11,750 nucleotides of DNA from JBBDWJ01 sp040902925 (lineage in GTDB: Bacteria; Acidobacteriota; Terriglobia; Bryobacterales; UBA6623). Location of the stretch: assembly GCA_040902925.1 (NCBI GenBank), contig JBBDWJ010000337.1:1-11750 (forward strand), written 5' to 3'. The position numbers and the translations under genes are program-made. Below, piece by piece: positions 1 through 6,162 of this stretch (its first letter is position 1; every line of letters starts with the position of its first letter). The notes under the pieces are model-generated. The model did no database searches. It was not told the DNA's origin and was given only the letters and a program-made list of their open reading frames with translations.

Positions 1-324
1 CGTTCCGACGTTGAGTTGAAAGTCCACACGCGCGACTTGGCCCACTTCGAGGTTGACCTGCGGACGTTCCGTGGGCGCGAAGCCCTCGGAAGAACATAGG
101 ATCTTGTACTGCCCTGGGTTCAAGGCCGGCACGACGTAGAAACCGGCGGCGTTCGAAGAAACGTTGGTGGCTACGCCGGTGCTAAGGTTCGTGAGTTGGA
201 TTTGAGCGCCCGGGATCACGGCGCCGCTATTGTCGGTGACCACGCCCTGAAAGCTCGAGTTCTGAGCCAGAGCGCACACCACCCAAACAGCGGCCAGGAA
301 GGCCGCACGCAGGACTGTCGACAT
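1..324 (-). CDS. Carboxypeptidase-regulatory-like domain protein, probable TonB-dependent (Oar-like) receptor, 5' end only
   Basis: The reading frame is open from an ATG at 322-324 to the window edge, giving the first 108 residues. Residues 1-20 form a Sec signal peptide with a hydrophobic core (LRAAFLAAVWVVCALA) and a likely cut after ALA, before Q21. Residues 25-105 read as a carboxypeptidase-regulatory-like (transthyretin-like) beta-sandwich: GVVTDNSGAVIPGAQIQL, then an NAAGFYVVPALNPGQYKI stretch and a closing VDFQLNVG strand. In Acidobacteriota this arrangement usually heads very large TonB-dependent outer-membrane receptors of the Oar type, but it also occurs in other secreted proteins. 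The barrel lies outside the window, so the receptor call is an inference. A strong Shine-Dalgarno (AGGAGG, 331-336) sits 6 nt before the ATG and settles the start. Confidence 0.8.
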   Translation of the reverse strand, partial: MSTVLRAAFLAAVWVVCALAQNSSFQGVVTDNSGAVIPGAQIQLTNLSTGVATNVSSNAAGFYVVPALNPGQYKILCSSEGFAPTERPQVNLEVGQVARVDFQLNVGT

Positions 325-330
325 AGACTA

Positions 331-369
331 ACCTCCTAGCCTCTTCACAGAAGCCGTTGATTCATTCTA
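331..369 (-). promoter_or_regulatory. Shine-Dalgarno and candidate -10 box of the receptor-type gene
   Basis: On the minus strand, AGGAGG (331-336) is a full-consensus ribosome binding site for the gene starting at 324. A TAGAAT hexamer at 364-369 could be a sigma-70 -10 box, giving a leader of about 33 nt. No convincing -35 hexamer lies at the right distance, so the promoter part is tentative while the ribosome binding site is solid. Confidence 0.4.
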
Positions 370-611
370 GCTGCGGGCCGGGCATGACGTATACTCGACC
401 CGTACGTCGTCGCGGCTTCGCCCTGGCTACGAATTGCCATGCCCAGGAGAGAGACTGCCGGACAGTTGCTACCGGCTCTCCCGTGTGTCAATGAAGTTGC
501 TAACGCAACCCGGCTGTAATGGTAGCCGCGAATCGCGAAACGCCCGTGCGATTAGCTTGGCTAGCCGCCGTTTCAAAGCGGCAGACCGGCCGGAGCGCCG
601 GGCCTACTTAC
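370..611. other. Intergenic region, no gene seen
   Basis: This stretch separates the divergent upstream region of the receptor-type gene from the 3' end of the VWA gene. It holds only weak inverted repeats: GCCGG/CCGGC at 457-461/472-476 extended by GAGA/TCTC, and GCCGC/GCGGC at 564-568/578-582. The second lies about 30 nt past the VWA stop. Neither has a T-tract, so I do not call a terminator. Short open frames here show no recognisable protein. Confidence 0.5.
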
Positions 612-1874
612 TTAATGGACCACTCTGGTCTTTTGGTTCATATAGTCCATGAGCAAATACTGCCCTAAGGTGTAGGGCGTCGTGAAGTACGCTTTGCCGC
701 GGCAGATCTGCGTTATTTTTTGGACGAACTGCACCATGGCATAGTCGCGCGCCAGCATGAAGGTGTTGATGAGGACGCCGCCGCGCTTGCATTTGTGGAC
801 TTCCTCGAGCGTGCGGCTGATGACCAATGGATCGAGGCCGAACGGGTTCTTGTAAATACGTCCGTCTTCGAGCGTCAGCGCCGAGGGCTTCCCGTCGGTG
901 ATCATGATGATCTGGCGCATGTCTTTGCGCTGCCGGCGAAGAATCCGCTGCGCGACGATCAACCCTTCGCGCGTGTTGGTATAAAACGGGCCGACCTGCA
1001 CGCGGGCCAGATCGGACAACGGTATCTCTTCCGCCGAATCGTGGAACAACACCAGGTTCAGCGAATCGCCGGGATACTGCGTGCGGATCAGGTGCGACAG
1101 CGCCAGCGCGACTCGTTTCGCCGGTGTGAAACGGTCCTCGCCGTAAAGAATCATGCTGTGGCTGCAGTCGAGCATTAGCACGGTAGCGCAGGAGCTTTGG
1201 TATTCGGATTGACGGACCATCAGGTCCGGGTATTCGAGATTCAGCGCGGCGCCGCCGAGCCCTTCGCGCTGAATGGCGTTGGAAATCGTGGCGCTGACAT
1301 CAAGGTTGAAGGTGTCGCCGAACTCGTACTGCTTCGATGAGCCGGAAGTCTCGACGCCGGTAGCCATTTCGCGCGTGTCGTGGCTGCCGAGGTTCGCTTT
1401 TCCGAGCGATCCCATCAGGTCTTTGAGCGTCTTATAGCCCAGAAAATCGAGCGCTTTGTCGGTAACCTCGAAACGCACATTCAGGCGCGAGTTGTCCTCG
1501 CCGAGTTGCCCTCCGCCGGTCTTTTCAACCTTGCGCTCCCCTGCCTCGCCCGGTTCGCCGATGCTGACGTAGCCTTCCTCGGCCAGCTTTTCGGTCAGCC
1601 TGTCGATCAGGTTCTGCATTTGCTCGGCCGACATCTGGTTCATGCGCTCCATCATTTCCTGGAGCTGCTCTTCGCTAAAAAGCTCGCCGCTTTCGAGCGC
1701 CTGGCGAATGGCGTCCTGGAGTTGATCGAGCGACTGCTCGTTCATCTCGTTGAACTCCATGAACTGGCTCTCGAAGCCGCTTCGCAGAAAGAAATCCTGC
1801 AGGGCGCGCATCAGGTCTTCGCCGCTGATGCCGAAGTCGTCGCCGAGGTACTTGGTGTAATTGATGAATTTCAT
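612..1874 (-). CDS. VWA domain protein, partner of an AAA+ ATPase
   Basis: This 420-residue cytoplasmic protein has no signal peptide or membrane segment. Residues 1-100 are helical and acidic, rich in Glu, Gln and Met (for example LFSEEQLQEMMERMNQMSAE), and look suited to protein contact. Residues 228-405 form a von Willebrand factor A domain. Its MIDAS metal site is visible as DCSHS (D236, S238, S240), a Thr in FYTNT near 299-301, and D327 in MITDGKP. The AAA+ gene lies just upstream on the same strand. AAA+/VWA pairs such as RavA-ViaA, CbbQ-CbbO, NorQ-NorD and Mg-chelatase I-D work as motor plus adaptor, with the VWA part reaching the client through its bound metal. The client is not evident here. 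The ATG at 1872-1874 lacks a clear Shine-Dalgarno. The start is chosen because no other ATG occurs before codon 22 and the N-terminus looks like folded protein from residue 1. Confidence 0.88.
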   Translation of the reverse strand: MKFINYTKYLGDDFGISGEDLMRALQDFFLRSGFESQFMEFNEMNEQSLDQLQDAIRQALESGELFSEEQLQEMMERMNQMSAEQMQNLIDRLTEKLAEEGYVSIGEPGEAGERKVEKTGGGQLGEDNSRLNVRFEVTDKALDFLGYKTLKDLMGSLGKANLGSHDTREMATGVETSGSSKQYEFGDTFNLDVSATISNAIQREGLGGAALNLEYPDLMVRQSEYQSSCATVLMLDCSHSMILYGEDRFTPAKRVALALSHLIRTQYPGDSLNLVLFHDSAEEIPLSDLARVQVGPFYTNTREGLIVAQRILRRQRKDMRQIIMITDGKPSALTLEDGRIYKNPFGLDPLVISRTLEEVHKCKRGGVLINTFMLARDYAMVQFVQKITQICRGKAYFTTPYTLGQYLLMDYMNQKTRVVH

Positions 1875-1887
1875 GCGGTTACCGCGA

Positions 1888-1907
1888 GACAGACAATCCT
1901 GTCTGTC
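1888..1907 (-). repeat. 20-nt palindromic repeat, copy 1
   Basis: GACAGACAATCCTGTCTGTC on the plus strand folds as an 8-bp stem (GACAGACA/TGTCTGTC) with an ATCC loop. It lies 13 nt upstream of the VWA start codon. Copies 2 and 3 carry the loop in the opposite orientation (GGAT on the plus strand). Confidence 0.85.
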
Positions 1908-2010
1908 AGCACGTCTCCGTGAATACCTGATCGGCGTTCATCCCTACCCTGTTCATTGCAGAGAGCCCGGCGTCTCGAACCAGGTCACTGCGGTTCTCCA
2001 AGCGGCAGGC

Positions 2011-2032
2011 GGACAGACAGGATTGTCTGTCC
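2011..2032 (+). repeat. 20-nt palindromic repeat, copy 2
   Basis: GACAGACAGGATTGTCTGTC (2012-2031) is the exact reverse complement of copy 1. With the flanking G and C it forms a 9-bp stem around a GGAT loop. It begins 7 nt after the AAA+ stop codon in the transcript direction, so it would form a hairpin at the 3' end of that coding region. No T-tract follows, so it is not a classic terminator. Confidence 0.85.
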
Positions 2033-2039
2033 CACCGCG

Positions 2040-3569
2040 TCAATTGTAGTTTCTGCGCCGGCCGCCTCTGCCTCCTGGAAAATCCTGCTGCTCGGGTGCC
2101 TCCCGTTTCTGCCGTTTCTCGATCTGGTAACCGAGCTCTTCGCTGCGGCTCAGCCGGCGGTGAGCATACAGGCCGTCGAGAACAAACTCCCCGGCCGAGG
2201 CGAGCATCTCGGGACCGTCATGATCGCTCGGAACCAGACGCGAAGCCAGCTCAACCAGGCCTTGAATACCTTCAATTTGCTCAACGACTTTGGCGGCCGG
2301 GCTGTTGTCGCTAAGCTTCAGTGAGCCGCCCATCTCGAACCACTGCACGATCTGCGAAACGTTGTCGCCCGTATAGTAGCGGTCATAGACGCGGCCGACC
2401 GCGGCGCGAATCAGCTCGTGGGCCACGCTGTCGGCGCCGCGCAGCTCGCCTTCATACTCCAGCTCGAACTTGCCTGTAATCGAAGGCAGCGCGGCATAGA
2501 TATCGCCAACGCGCGGCACGATCTTCGCCTCGCCGCCATGGAAGGCGCGGCGCTCAGCGTTCGAGATCGCGTTCTCCATGCAGGAAATCGACAGCCGCTG
2601 CGAAACGCCGGATCGCTTGTCGATTTTCTTGTCCTCGCGCGCCACCCAGGCGATCGTCTCGACGATCTCACGCAGAAAATCGGGGACATACAACTCGCCG
2701 CCCGGCGTGGTGCGCTCGGCATGACGCTGCTCCCAGGCCTCCTGCCGCGTGATCTCGATGGCGTGCTCGATCGACATCGGATAATGCGTGCGGATCTCGC
2801 TGCCGATGCGATCTTTGAGCGGCGTGATGATCTTGCCGCGCGCGGTGTAGTCTTCGGGGTTGGCGGTGAACACCAGCAGCACATCGAGCGGCAGGCGGAT
2901 CGGGTAACCCTTAATCTGCACGTCGCCTTCCTGCATGATGTTGAACAGGCCGACCTGGATCTTGCCCATCAGGTCGGGCAGCTCGTTAATGGCGAAGATG
3001 CCGCGGTTGGCGCGCGGCAGCAGGCCGAAGTGAATCGTCAGCTCGTCGCCCAGCTCGTGCGCTCCCTTGAAGGCTTTGATGGGGTCGACGTCGCCGATCA
3101 TGTCGGCAATCGTCACGTCCGGCGTGGCGAGCTTTTCGACATAGCGCTGCGAAGGCGTCAGGTAGGCGATCGGCGTTTCGTCGCCGCTCTCCTCGACGAT
3201 CAAGCGCCCTTTCCGCGACAGCGGCTGGTAGGGGTTGTCATGGATCTCGGTGCCCTGGATCGCAGGCAGATAGGGGTCCAGAAAACCGGTCAACTCGCGG
3301 AGGATGCGGCTCTTCGCCTGACCGCGCAAGCCCAGCAAAATGAAATTGTGCTTCGACAGCAGCGCGTTGACGATCTGGGGCACAACCGTGTCGTCATAGC
3401 CCAAAATGCCGGGGAAAAGCGTCTCGCCGGCCCGCAGCTTGCGAATCAGATTCTCGCGGATCTCGTCTTTGACGGAACGGCTCAGCAGCCGCTTTTCGCA
3501 GAATTCCGAGCTGCGCCGCAGCTCGCCAAGCGTTCGGGGAAGTTGTTCGATGGCGGTGATCGCGGTCAT
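2040..3569 (-). CDS. MoxR / Mg-chelatase I-like AAA+ ATPase
   Basis: This 509-residue cytoplasmic protein carries a AAA+ core at about 50-265 of the helix-2-insert (MoxR/ChlI) type. The P-loop is GLRGQAKS (80-87), with A85 where most P-loops have Gly before the Lys. The Walker B equivalent is GIFAINELPDL, with N195-E196 in place of the usual Asp-Glu. Sensor 1 is TANPED (N237), and LKDRIGSEIRTHYP supplies candidate arginine-finger residues R254 and R260. The long C-terminal part is helical and ends in a Gly/Arg-rich tail. It probably forms a ring that drives the VWA partner encoded downstream. The frame is open up to an ATG at 3654-3656. I prefer the ATG at 3567-3569 because the family-like sequence (EQLPRTLGELRRSSEF) begins just after it and the extra 29 residues look non-native. 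Ribosome binding is weak (GGGGG, 13 nt upstream). Confidence 0.9.
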   Translation of the reverse strand: MTAITAIEQLPRTLGELRRSSEFCEKRLLSRSVKDEIRENLIRKLRAGETLFPGILGYDDTVVPQIVNALLSKHNFILLGLRGQAKSRILRELTGFLDPYLPAIQGTEIHDNPYQPLSRKGRLIVEESGDETPIAYLTPSQRYVEKLATPDVTIADMIGDVDPIKAFKGAHELGDELTIHFGLLPRANRGIFAINELPDLMGKIQVGLFNIMQEGDVQIKGYPIRLPLDVLLVFTANPEDYTARGKIITPLKDRIGSEIRTHYPMSIEHAIEITRQEAWEQRHAERTTPGGELYVPDFLREIVETIAWVAREDKKIDKRSGVSQRLSISCMENAISNAERRAFHGGEAKIVPRVGDIYAALPSITGKFELEYEGELRGADSVAHELIRAAVGRVYDRYYTGDNVSQIVQWFEMGGSLKLSDNSPAAKVVEQIEGIQGLVELASRLVPSDHDGPEMLASAGEFVLDGLYAHRRLSRSEELGYQIEKRQKREAPEQQDFPGGRGGRRRNYN

Positions 3570-4012
3570 AGAAAAAAACCAGCCCCCTGCATGAAGATAA
3601 GTAGCGGCGCACCGTCGCTGCAGAGCCGTGTGCGCCGGCGCGCGGCCGGCAAACAAGCCTCGGGAGAAGCCTGAAACGGCGATTTACCGGTCAGGCCGCG
3701 CACTGGGCGTCTCTGGAGAAATCCAAAGCCCCCAACCCGTGTTTGTCGAGACGCTGGGACCGCCGCGGCTGTTTCGCGGAGGGGCGAAACGAGGCTCAAA
3801 CGTGGCGCACCTGTCATCGCGGCAGCCCTTCCGGAGTCTTTGCACAGCCGTCTCCGCTATTGTAACCCTCGCTCCCCTGGCCGCGAAGTATGGTTTCCCT
3901 CGCTGGCGAACTCCACGCTGACCACGCCCGCGCCGCCGCGGACACAAATCTTCGGCGCCGCCCCCTCCACCCATCGTCAGTACCTGACGGATCTGTTACT
4001 TTGTTATTTAAA
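3570..4012. other. Divergent intergenic region between the AAA+ gene and the TrmB-type gene
   Basis: This region of about 440 bp must hold the promoters of both divergent units. Open frames cross it on both strands, but their Arg/Pro/Gly-rich translations look like GC-rich noise. Most of it is GC-rich. The last 25 bp turn AT-rich (TTACTTTGTTATTTAAA, 3996-4012) right before the TrmB-type ATG. I could not identify a -35/-10 pair with confidence on either strand. Confidence 0.5.
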
Positions 4013-4813
4013 ATGGATTTCGAAGTACACGCCCGCCGCCTGCAAGACATAGGACTGAACGCCTACGAATCGCGGGCTTATCTGGTCCTGATCGGCCACC
4101 CGCATTTCAAAGCGCTGGAGGTCGCCGGCCGCGCCAATATTCCCCGCCAGAAAATTTACGAAGTTCTCGACAGCCTGATCGAGAAGGGTTTCGTGCAGGT
4201 CGTGCAGGGCAAGGCCAAGCAGTTTTCGGCGGTCGAGCCGCAACTGGCGCTCGGCGGATACCTGACACGGCGCAAGGACTCCTTCGAGCGTCAATGGCAA
4301 GAGCGCAAGAGGCTGTCCGAGCTGCTGCGCGATGACCTCGCGACAGTCTTTGCCGACGGCAATCAGGGGCGCGGCCCGCTCGACTACCTGCGCATCGTGA
4401 ACGACAACGCCCAGATCGCCGAAGAGTACCGCCGGCTGCTGGTGCAGAGCTCGAAAGAATATCTGGAATTCGCCAAACCGCCGTTCGCGGTCGATCCGGT
4501 GGGTGAACCGATGGTCGAGGAGCTCGCCTCCAAGGGCGTCGAGACCCGCCTGCTATTCGATAGCCGGGTTCTCGAGACCGAGGGAGAACGCGAGAAGCTC
4601 GCCCGCCTGGCAGCCGCGGGCGCCGACGTGAAGCTGGCCGAAGGACTGCCGATGAAGCTGGCCTTGTTTGACGAGCGGCGCGGAATGATTTCGCTCGACG
4701 ACCCGGTGGTGAGCCATCCCCAGATTACCGCTCTTGTATTCGATCACGAGAGTCTGGCGTCGGCGATGAAGAGCCTGTTCAGCGACTTTTGGAAACGCGG
4801 CAAACCGCTTTAG
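4013..4813 (+). CDS. TrmB-family transcriptional regulator
   Basis: The 266-residue product starts with a winged helix-turn-helix at about 8-75. It opens with the family's characteristic GLNAYESRAYLVLIG and continues through a recognition region around IPRQKIYEVLDSLIEKGFV. A charged, probably coiled-coil segment follows (about 84-112: RRKDSFERQWQERKRLSELL). The C-terminal half resembles the phospholipase-D-like effector part of TrmB proteins, including GLPMKLALFDERRGMISLDD and a final FSDFWKRG. TrmB proteins bind DNA and sense sugars or other small ligands. The ligand here is unknown. The gene converges on pgk, and control of the gap-pgk unit is a reasonable guess. The ATG at 4013 is chosen because the domain begins within ten residues. 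It has no Shine-Dalgarno, and an in-frame TTG at 4001 is an alternative. Confidence 0.88.
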   Translation: MDFEVHARRLQDIGLNAYESRAYLVLIGHPHFKALEVAGRANIPRQKIYEVLDSLIEKGFVQVVQGKAKQFSAVEPQLALGGYLTRRKDSFERQWQERKRLSELLRDDLATVFADGNQGRGPLDYLRIVNDNAQIAEEYRRLLVQSSKEYLEFAKPPFAVDPVGEPMVEELASKGVETRLLFDSRVLETEGEREKLARLAAAGADVKLAEGLPMKLALFDERRGMISLDDPVVSHPQITALVFDHESLASAMKSLFSDFWKRGKPL

Positions 4814-4820
4814 AGGCAGC

Positions 4821-6011
4821 TTAGTCCAATCCGCCAAGCGCTTCCACGCCCGGCAGCTTCTCTCCTCCTAAAAACTCCAGCGACGCTCCGCCGCCCGTGG
4901 AGATGTGGGTGATATGGTCGCCGACGCCCGCTGTCTTAATCGCTTTCTCCGAATCGCCGCCGCCGACGATACTGACAGCGCCCGAACACGCCACGGCGCG
5001 GGCGACCTCGAGGGTTCCTTGAGCGAACGGGGCGATTTCGAACACACCCATCGGTCCATTCCACACGATCATTTTCGCCTTGGAGATTTCCGAGGCATAG
5101 GCTTTGATGGTTTGTGGTCCAATGTCGAGCCCCTTCCAACCGTTGGGGATCGGCTCGCTCGCTCCATCGACGACCTTGGTTTCGGCGTCCGCCTTGAGTT
5201 CCTTGGCGATCACGTGGTCCACGGGCAGCACGAGCTTGTCGCCGCCCTGCTCGAGCAGTTGCTTCGCGAAATCGAGCTTGTCTTCCTCGACCAGCGATCC
5301 GCCGGTTTGCTGGCCCTTGGCCTTCATGAAGGTGTACGTCATGGCGCCGCCGATGAGCACCTTGTCGGCGAGGCCGAGGAAGTTGCGCAGGAACTGGATC
5401 TTGTCGGATATCTTCGCGCCGCCGACGATGGCGACGTAAGGGTGCTCGGGTTTCGAAACGGCTTTCGAAAGGTAGTTCAGCTCTTTTTCCATCAGCAAGC
5501 CTGCCGCGGATTCTTTGACGTGTTCGACCATACCGGCGGTCGAGCCGTGGGCGCGGTGCGCCGCGCCGAAGGCGTCATTGACGTATACATCGCACAACGC
5601 GGCAAGCTGTTTTGCGAAGTTCGGATCGTTGGCTTCTTCGCCGCCGTGAAAGCGCAGGTTTTCGAGCAGCAGAATTTCGCCCGGCTTGAGATTTTCGGCG
5701 AGCTTTTCGACCCCCGGACCTATACAATCCGGCGCCTGCTTCACCGGCTTGCCGAGCAGCTCGCCCAGCCGAGCGGAAACGGGCGCGAGACTCATCTTCG
5801 GGTTGGGCTTCCCTTTGGGGCGGCCGAGGTGCGAAGCGAGAATCACGGCGGCGCCCTTCTCGAGCGCCAATTGAATCGTCGGCAGCGCCGCGCGAATCCG
5901 CATGTCGCTGGTAATCTTCGTGCCGCTATCATCGAGCGGGACGTTGAAGTCGACGCGGATGAATACGCGTTTGCCTTTGAGGTCGAGGTCGCGAATGGTC
6001 TTGAAGGGCAT
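4821..6011 (-). CDS. pgk: Phosphoglycerate kinase
   Basis: This 396-residue enzyme has the normal length for bacterial phosphoglycerate kinase (EC 2.7.2.3). It transfers phosphate between 1,3-bisphosphoglycerate and ADP, making ATP in the cytosol. Hallmarks are the N-terminal signature RVDFNVPLDD (19-28), R38, SHLGRPKGKP (60-69), ENLRFHGGEE with R120, and VNDAFGAAHRAHGSTAG with R153, all in the substrate-binding N-domain. The C-domain shows the nucleotide-binding GGAKISDK (197-204), WNGPMGVFE (317-325) and the glycine-rich GGGDS (350-354). No key residue is missing. It follows gap on the same strand with a 151-bp spacer that holds two hairpins, so co-transcription is likely. Its stop lies 7 nt from that of the TrmB-type gene on the other strand. 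Only a weak AGGT lies upstream of the ATG. Confidence 0.98.
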   Translation of the reverse strand: MPFKTIRDLDLKGKRVFIRVDFNVPLDDSGTKITSDMRIRAALPTIQLALEKGAAVILASHLGRPKGKPNPKMSLAPVSARLGELLGKPVKQAPDCIGPGVEKLAENLKPGEILLLENLRFHGGEEANDPNFAKQLAALCDVYVNDAFGAAHRAHGSTAGMVEHVKESAAGLLMEKELNYLSKAVSKPEHPYVAIVGGAKISDKIQFLRNFLGLADKVLIGGAMTYTFMKAKGQQTGGSLVEEDKLDFAKQLLEQGGDKLVLPVDHVIAKELKADAETKVVDGASEPIPNGWKGLDIGPQTIKAYASEISKAKMIVWNGPMGVFEIAPFAQGTLEVARAVACSGAVSIVGGGDSEKAIKTAGVGDHITHISTGGGASLEFLGGEKLPGVEALGGLD

Positions 6012-6064
6012 GGTGAAGTTGGACCTGTGAATTGTGGATAGGGAGGCCGGTCAACGGCGCGCCA

Positions 6065-6091
6065 GAGCCCGCGGACTTTCGCCCGCGGCTC
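6065..6091. repeat. Hairpin in the gap-pgk spacer
   Basis: GAGC (6065-6068) and CGCGG (6070-6074) pair with CCGCG (6083-6087) and GCTC (6088-6091). This gives a 9-bp GC-rich stem with one bulged C and an 8-nt loop. It sits in the untranslated spacer upstream of pgk. There is no T-tract on either side, so it looks like an RNA stability or processing structure, or a dispersed palindromic repeat, more than a terminator. Confidence 0.5.
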
Positions 6092-6139
6092 CACCGCTGG
6101 TTACGCTTTATCCGTGGCTTTCAGTTGGCCAAGGGAAGA

Positions 6140-6158
6140 ACAGACAGGATTGTCTGTC
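6140..6158 (+). repeat. 20-nt palindromic repeat, copy 3 (solo)
   Basis: ACAGACAGGATTGTCTGTC matches 19 of the 20 core bases of copy 2, and the match runs on for two further C residues to 6160. The stem is 7 bp (ACAGACA/TGTCTGT) with the same GGAT loop. It starts 2 nt beyond the gap stop codon in the transcript direction, in the same orientation relative to the upstream gene as copy 2 has to the AAA+ gene. No inverted partner lies nearby. Confidence 0.85.
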
Positions 6159-6162
6159 CCGC

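Larger units (their letters stand above)
1881..2039. mobile_element. MITE-like insertion between the AAA+ and VWA genes
   Basis: A 147-bp segment (1887-2033) begins and ends with a perfect 20-nt inverted repeat, GACAGACAATCCTGTCTGTC at 1888-1907 and its reverse complement at 2012-2031. It is bounded by a 6-bp direct repeat ACCGCG at 1881-1886 and 2034-2039. The 104-bp interior has no open reading frame of note. Removing the element plus one ACCGCG leaves, on the coding strand, TGA-CGCGGT-AACCGC-ATG. The AAA+ stop would then sit 12 nt before the VWA start, as expected for a tight operon. This geometry fits a miniature inverted-repeat element moved by a transposase encoded elsewhere. The terminal repeats stop 1 and 2 nt short of the direct repeats, so the exact element ends are uncertain. 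An alternative is two independent palindromic repeats with a chance flanking match. Confidence 0.5.

Noticed and set aside
325..611. Riboswitch or structured RNA upstream of the receptor-type gene
   Set aside because: Only short, weak stems are present, and I recognise no conserved riboswitch core on either strand.
3570..3656. 29-codon N-terminal extension of the AAA+ protein
   Set aside because: The extra residues are unlike the rest of the protein and have no ribosome binding site that favours them. The ATG at 3567-3569 fits the family better.
2418..3674. 418-codon plus-strand open frame opposite the AAA+ gene
   Set aside because: It is antisense to a clear AAA+ ATPase. Its Arg/Asp/Gln/Leu-rich translation has no domain-like motif.
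3684..3974. Arg/Gly-rich 96-codon minus-strand frame in the divergent spacer
   Set aside because: Its low-complexity translation, lack of a ribosome binding site, and overlap with an equally poor frame on the other strand mark it as GC-rich noise.
4001..4012. TATTTA as a -10 box giving a leaderless TrmB-type mRNA
   Set aside because: A -10 at 4005-4010 would place the transcription start inside the coding region, so the spacing does not work.
4905..6041. 378-codon plus-strand open frame opposite pgk
   Set aside because: It is fully antisense to an unambiguous pgk. Its length follows from codon bias in GC-rich DNA and its translation matches no family I recognise.
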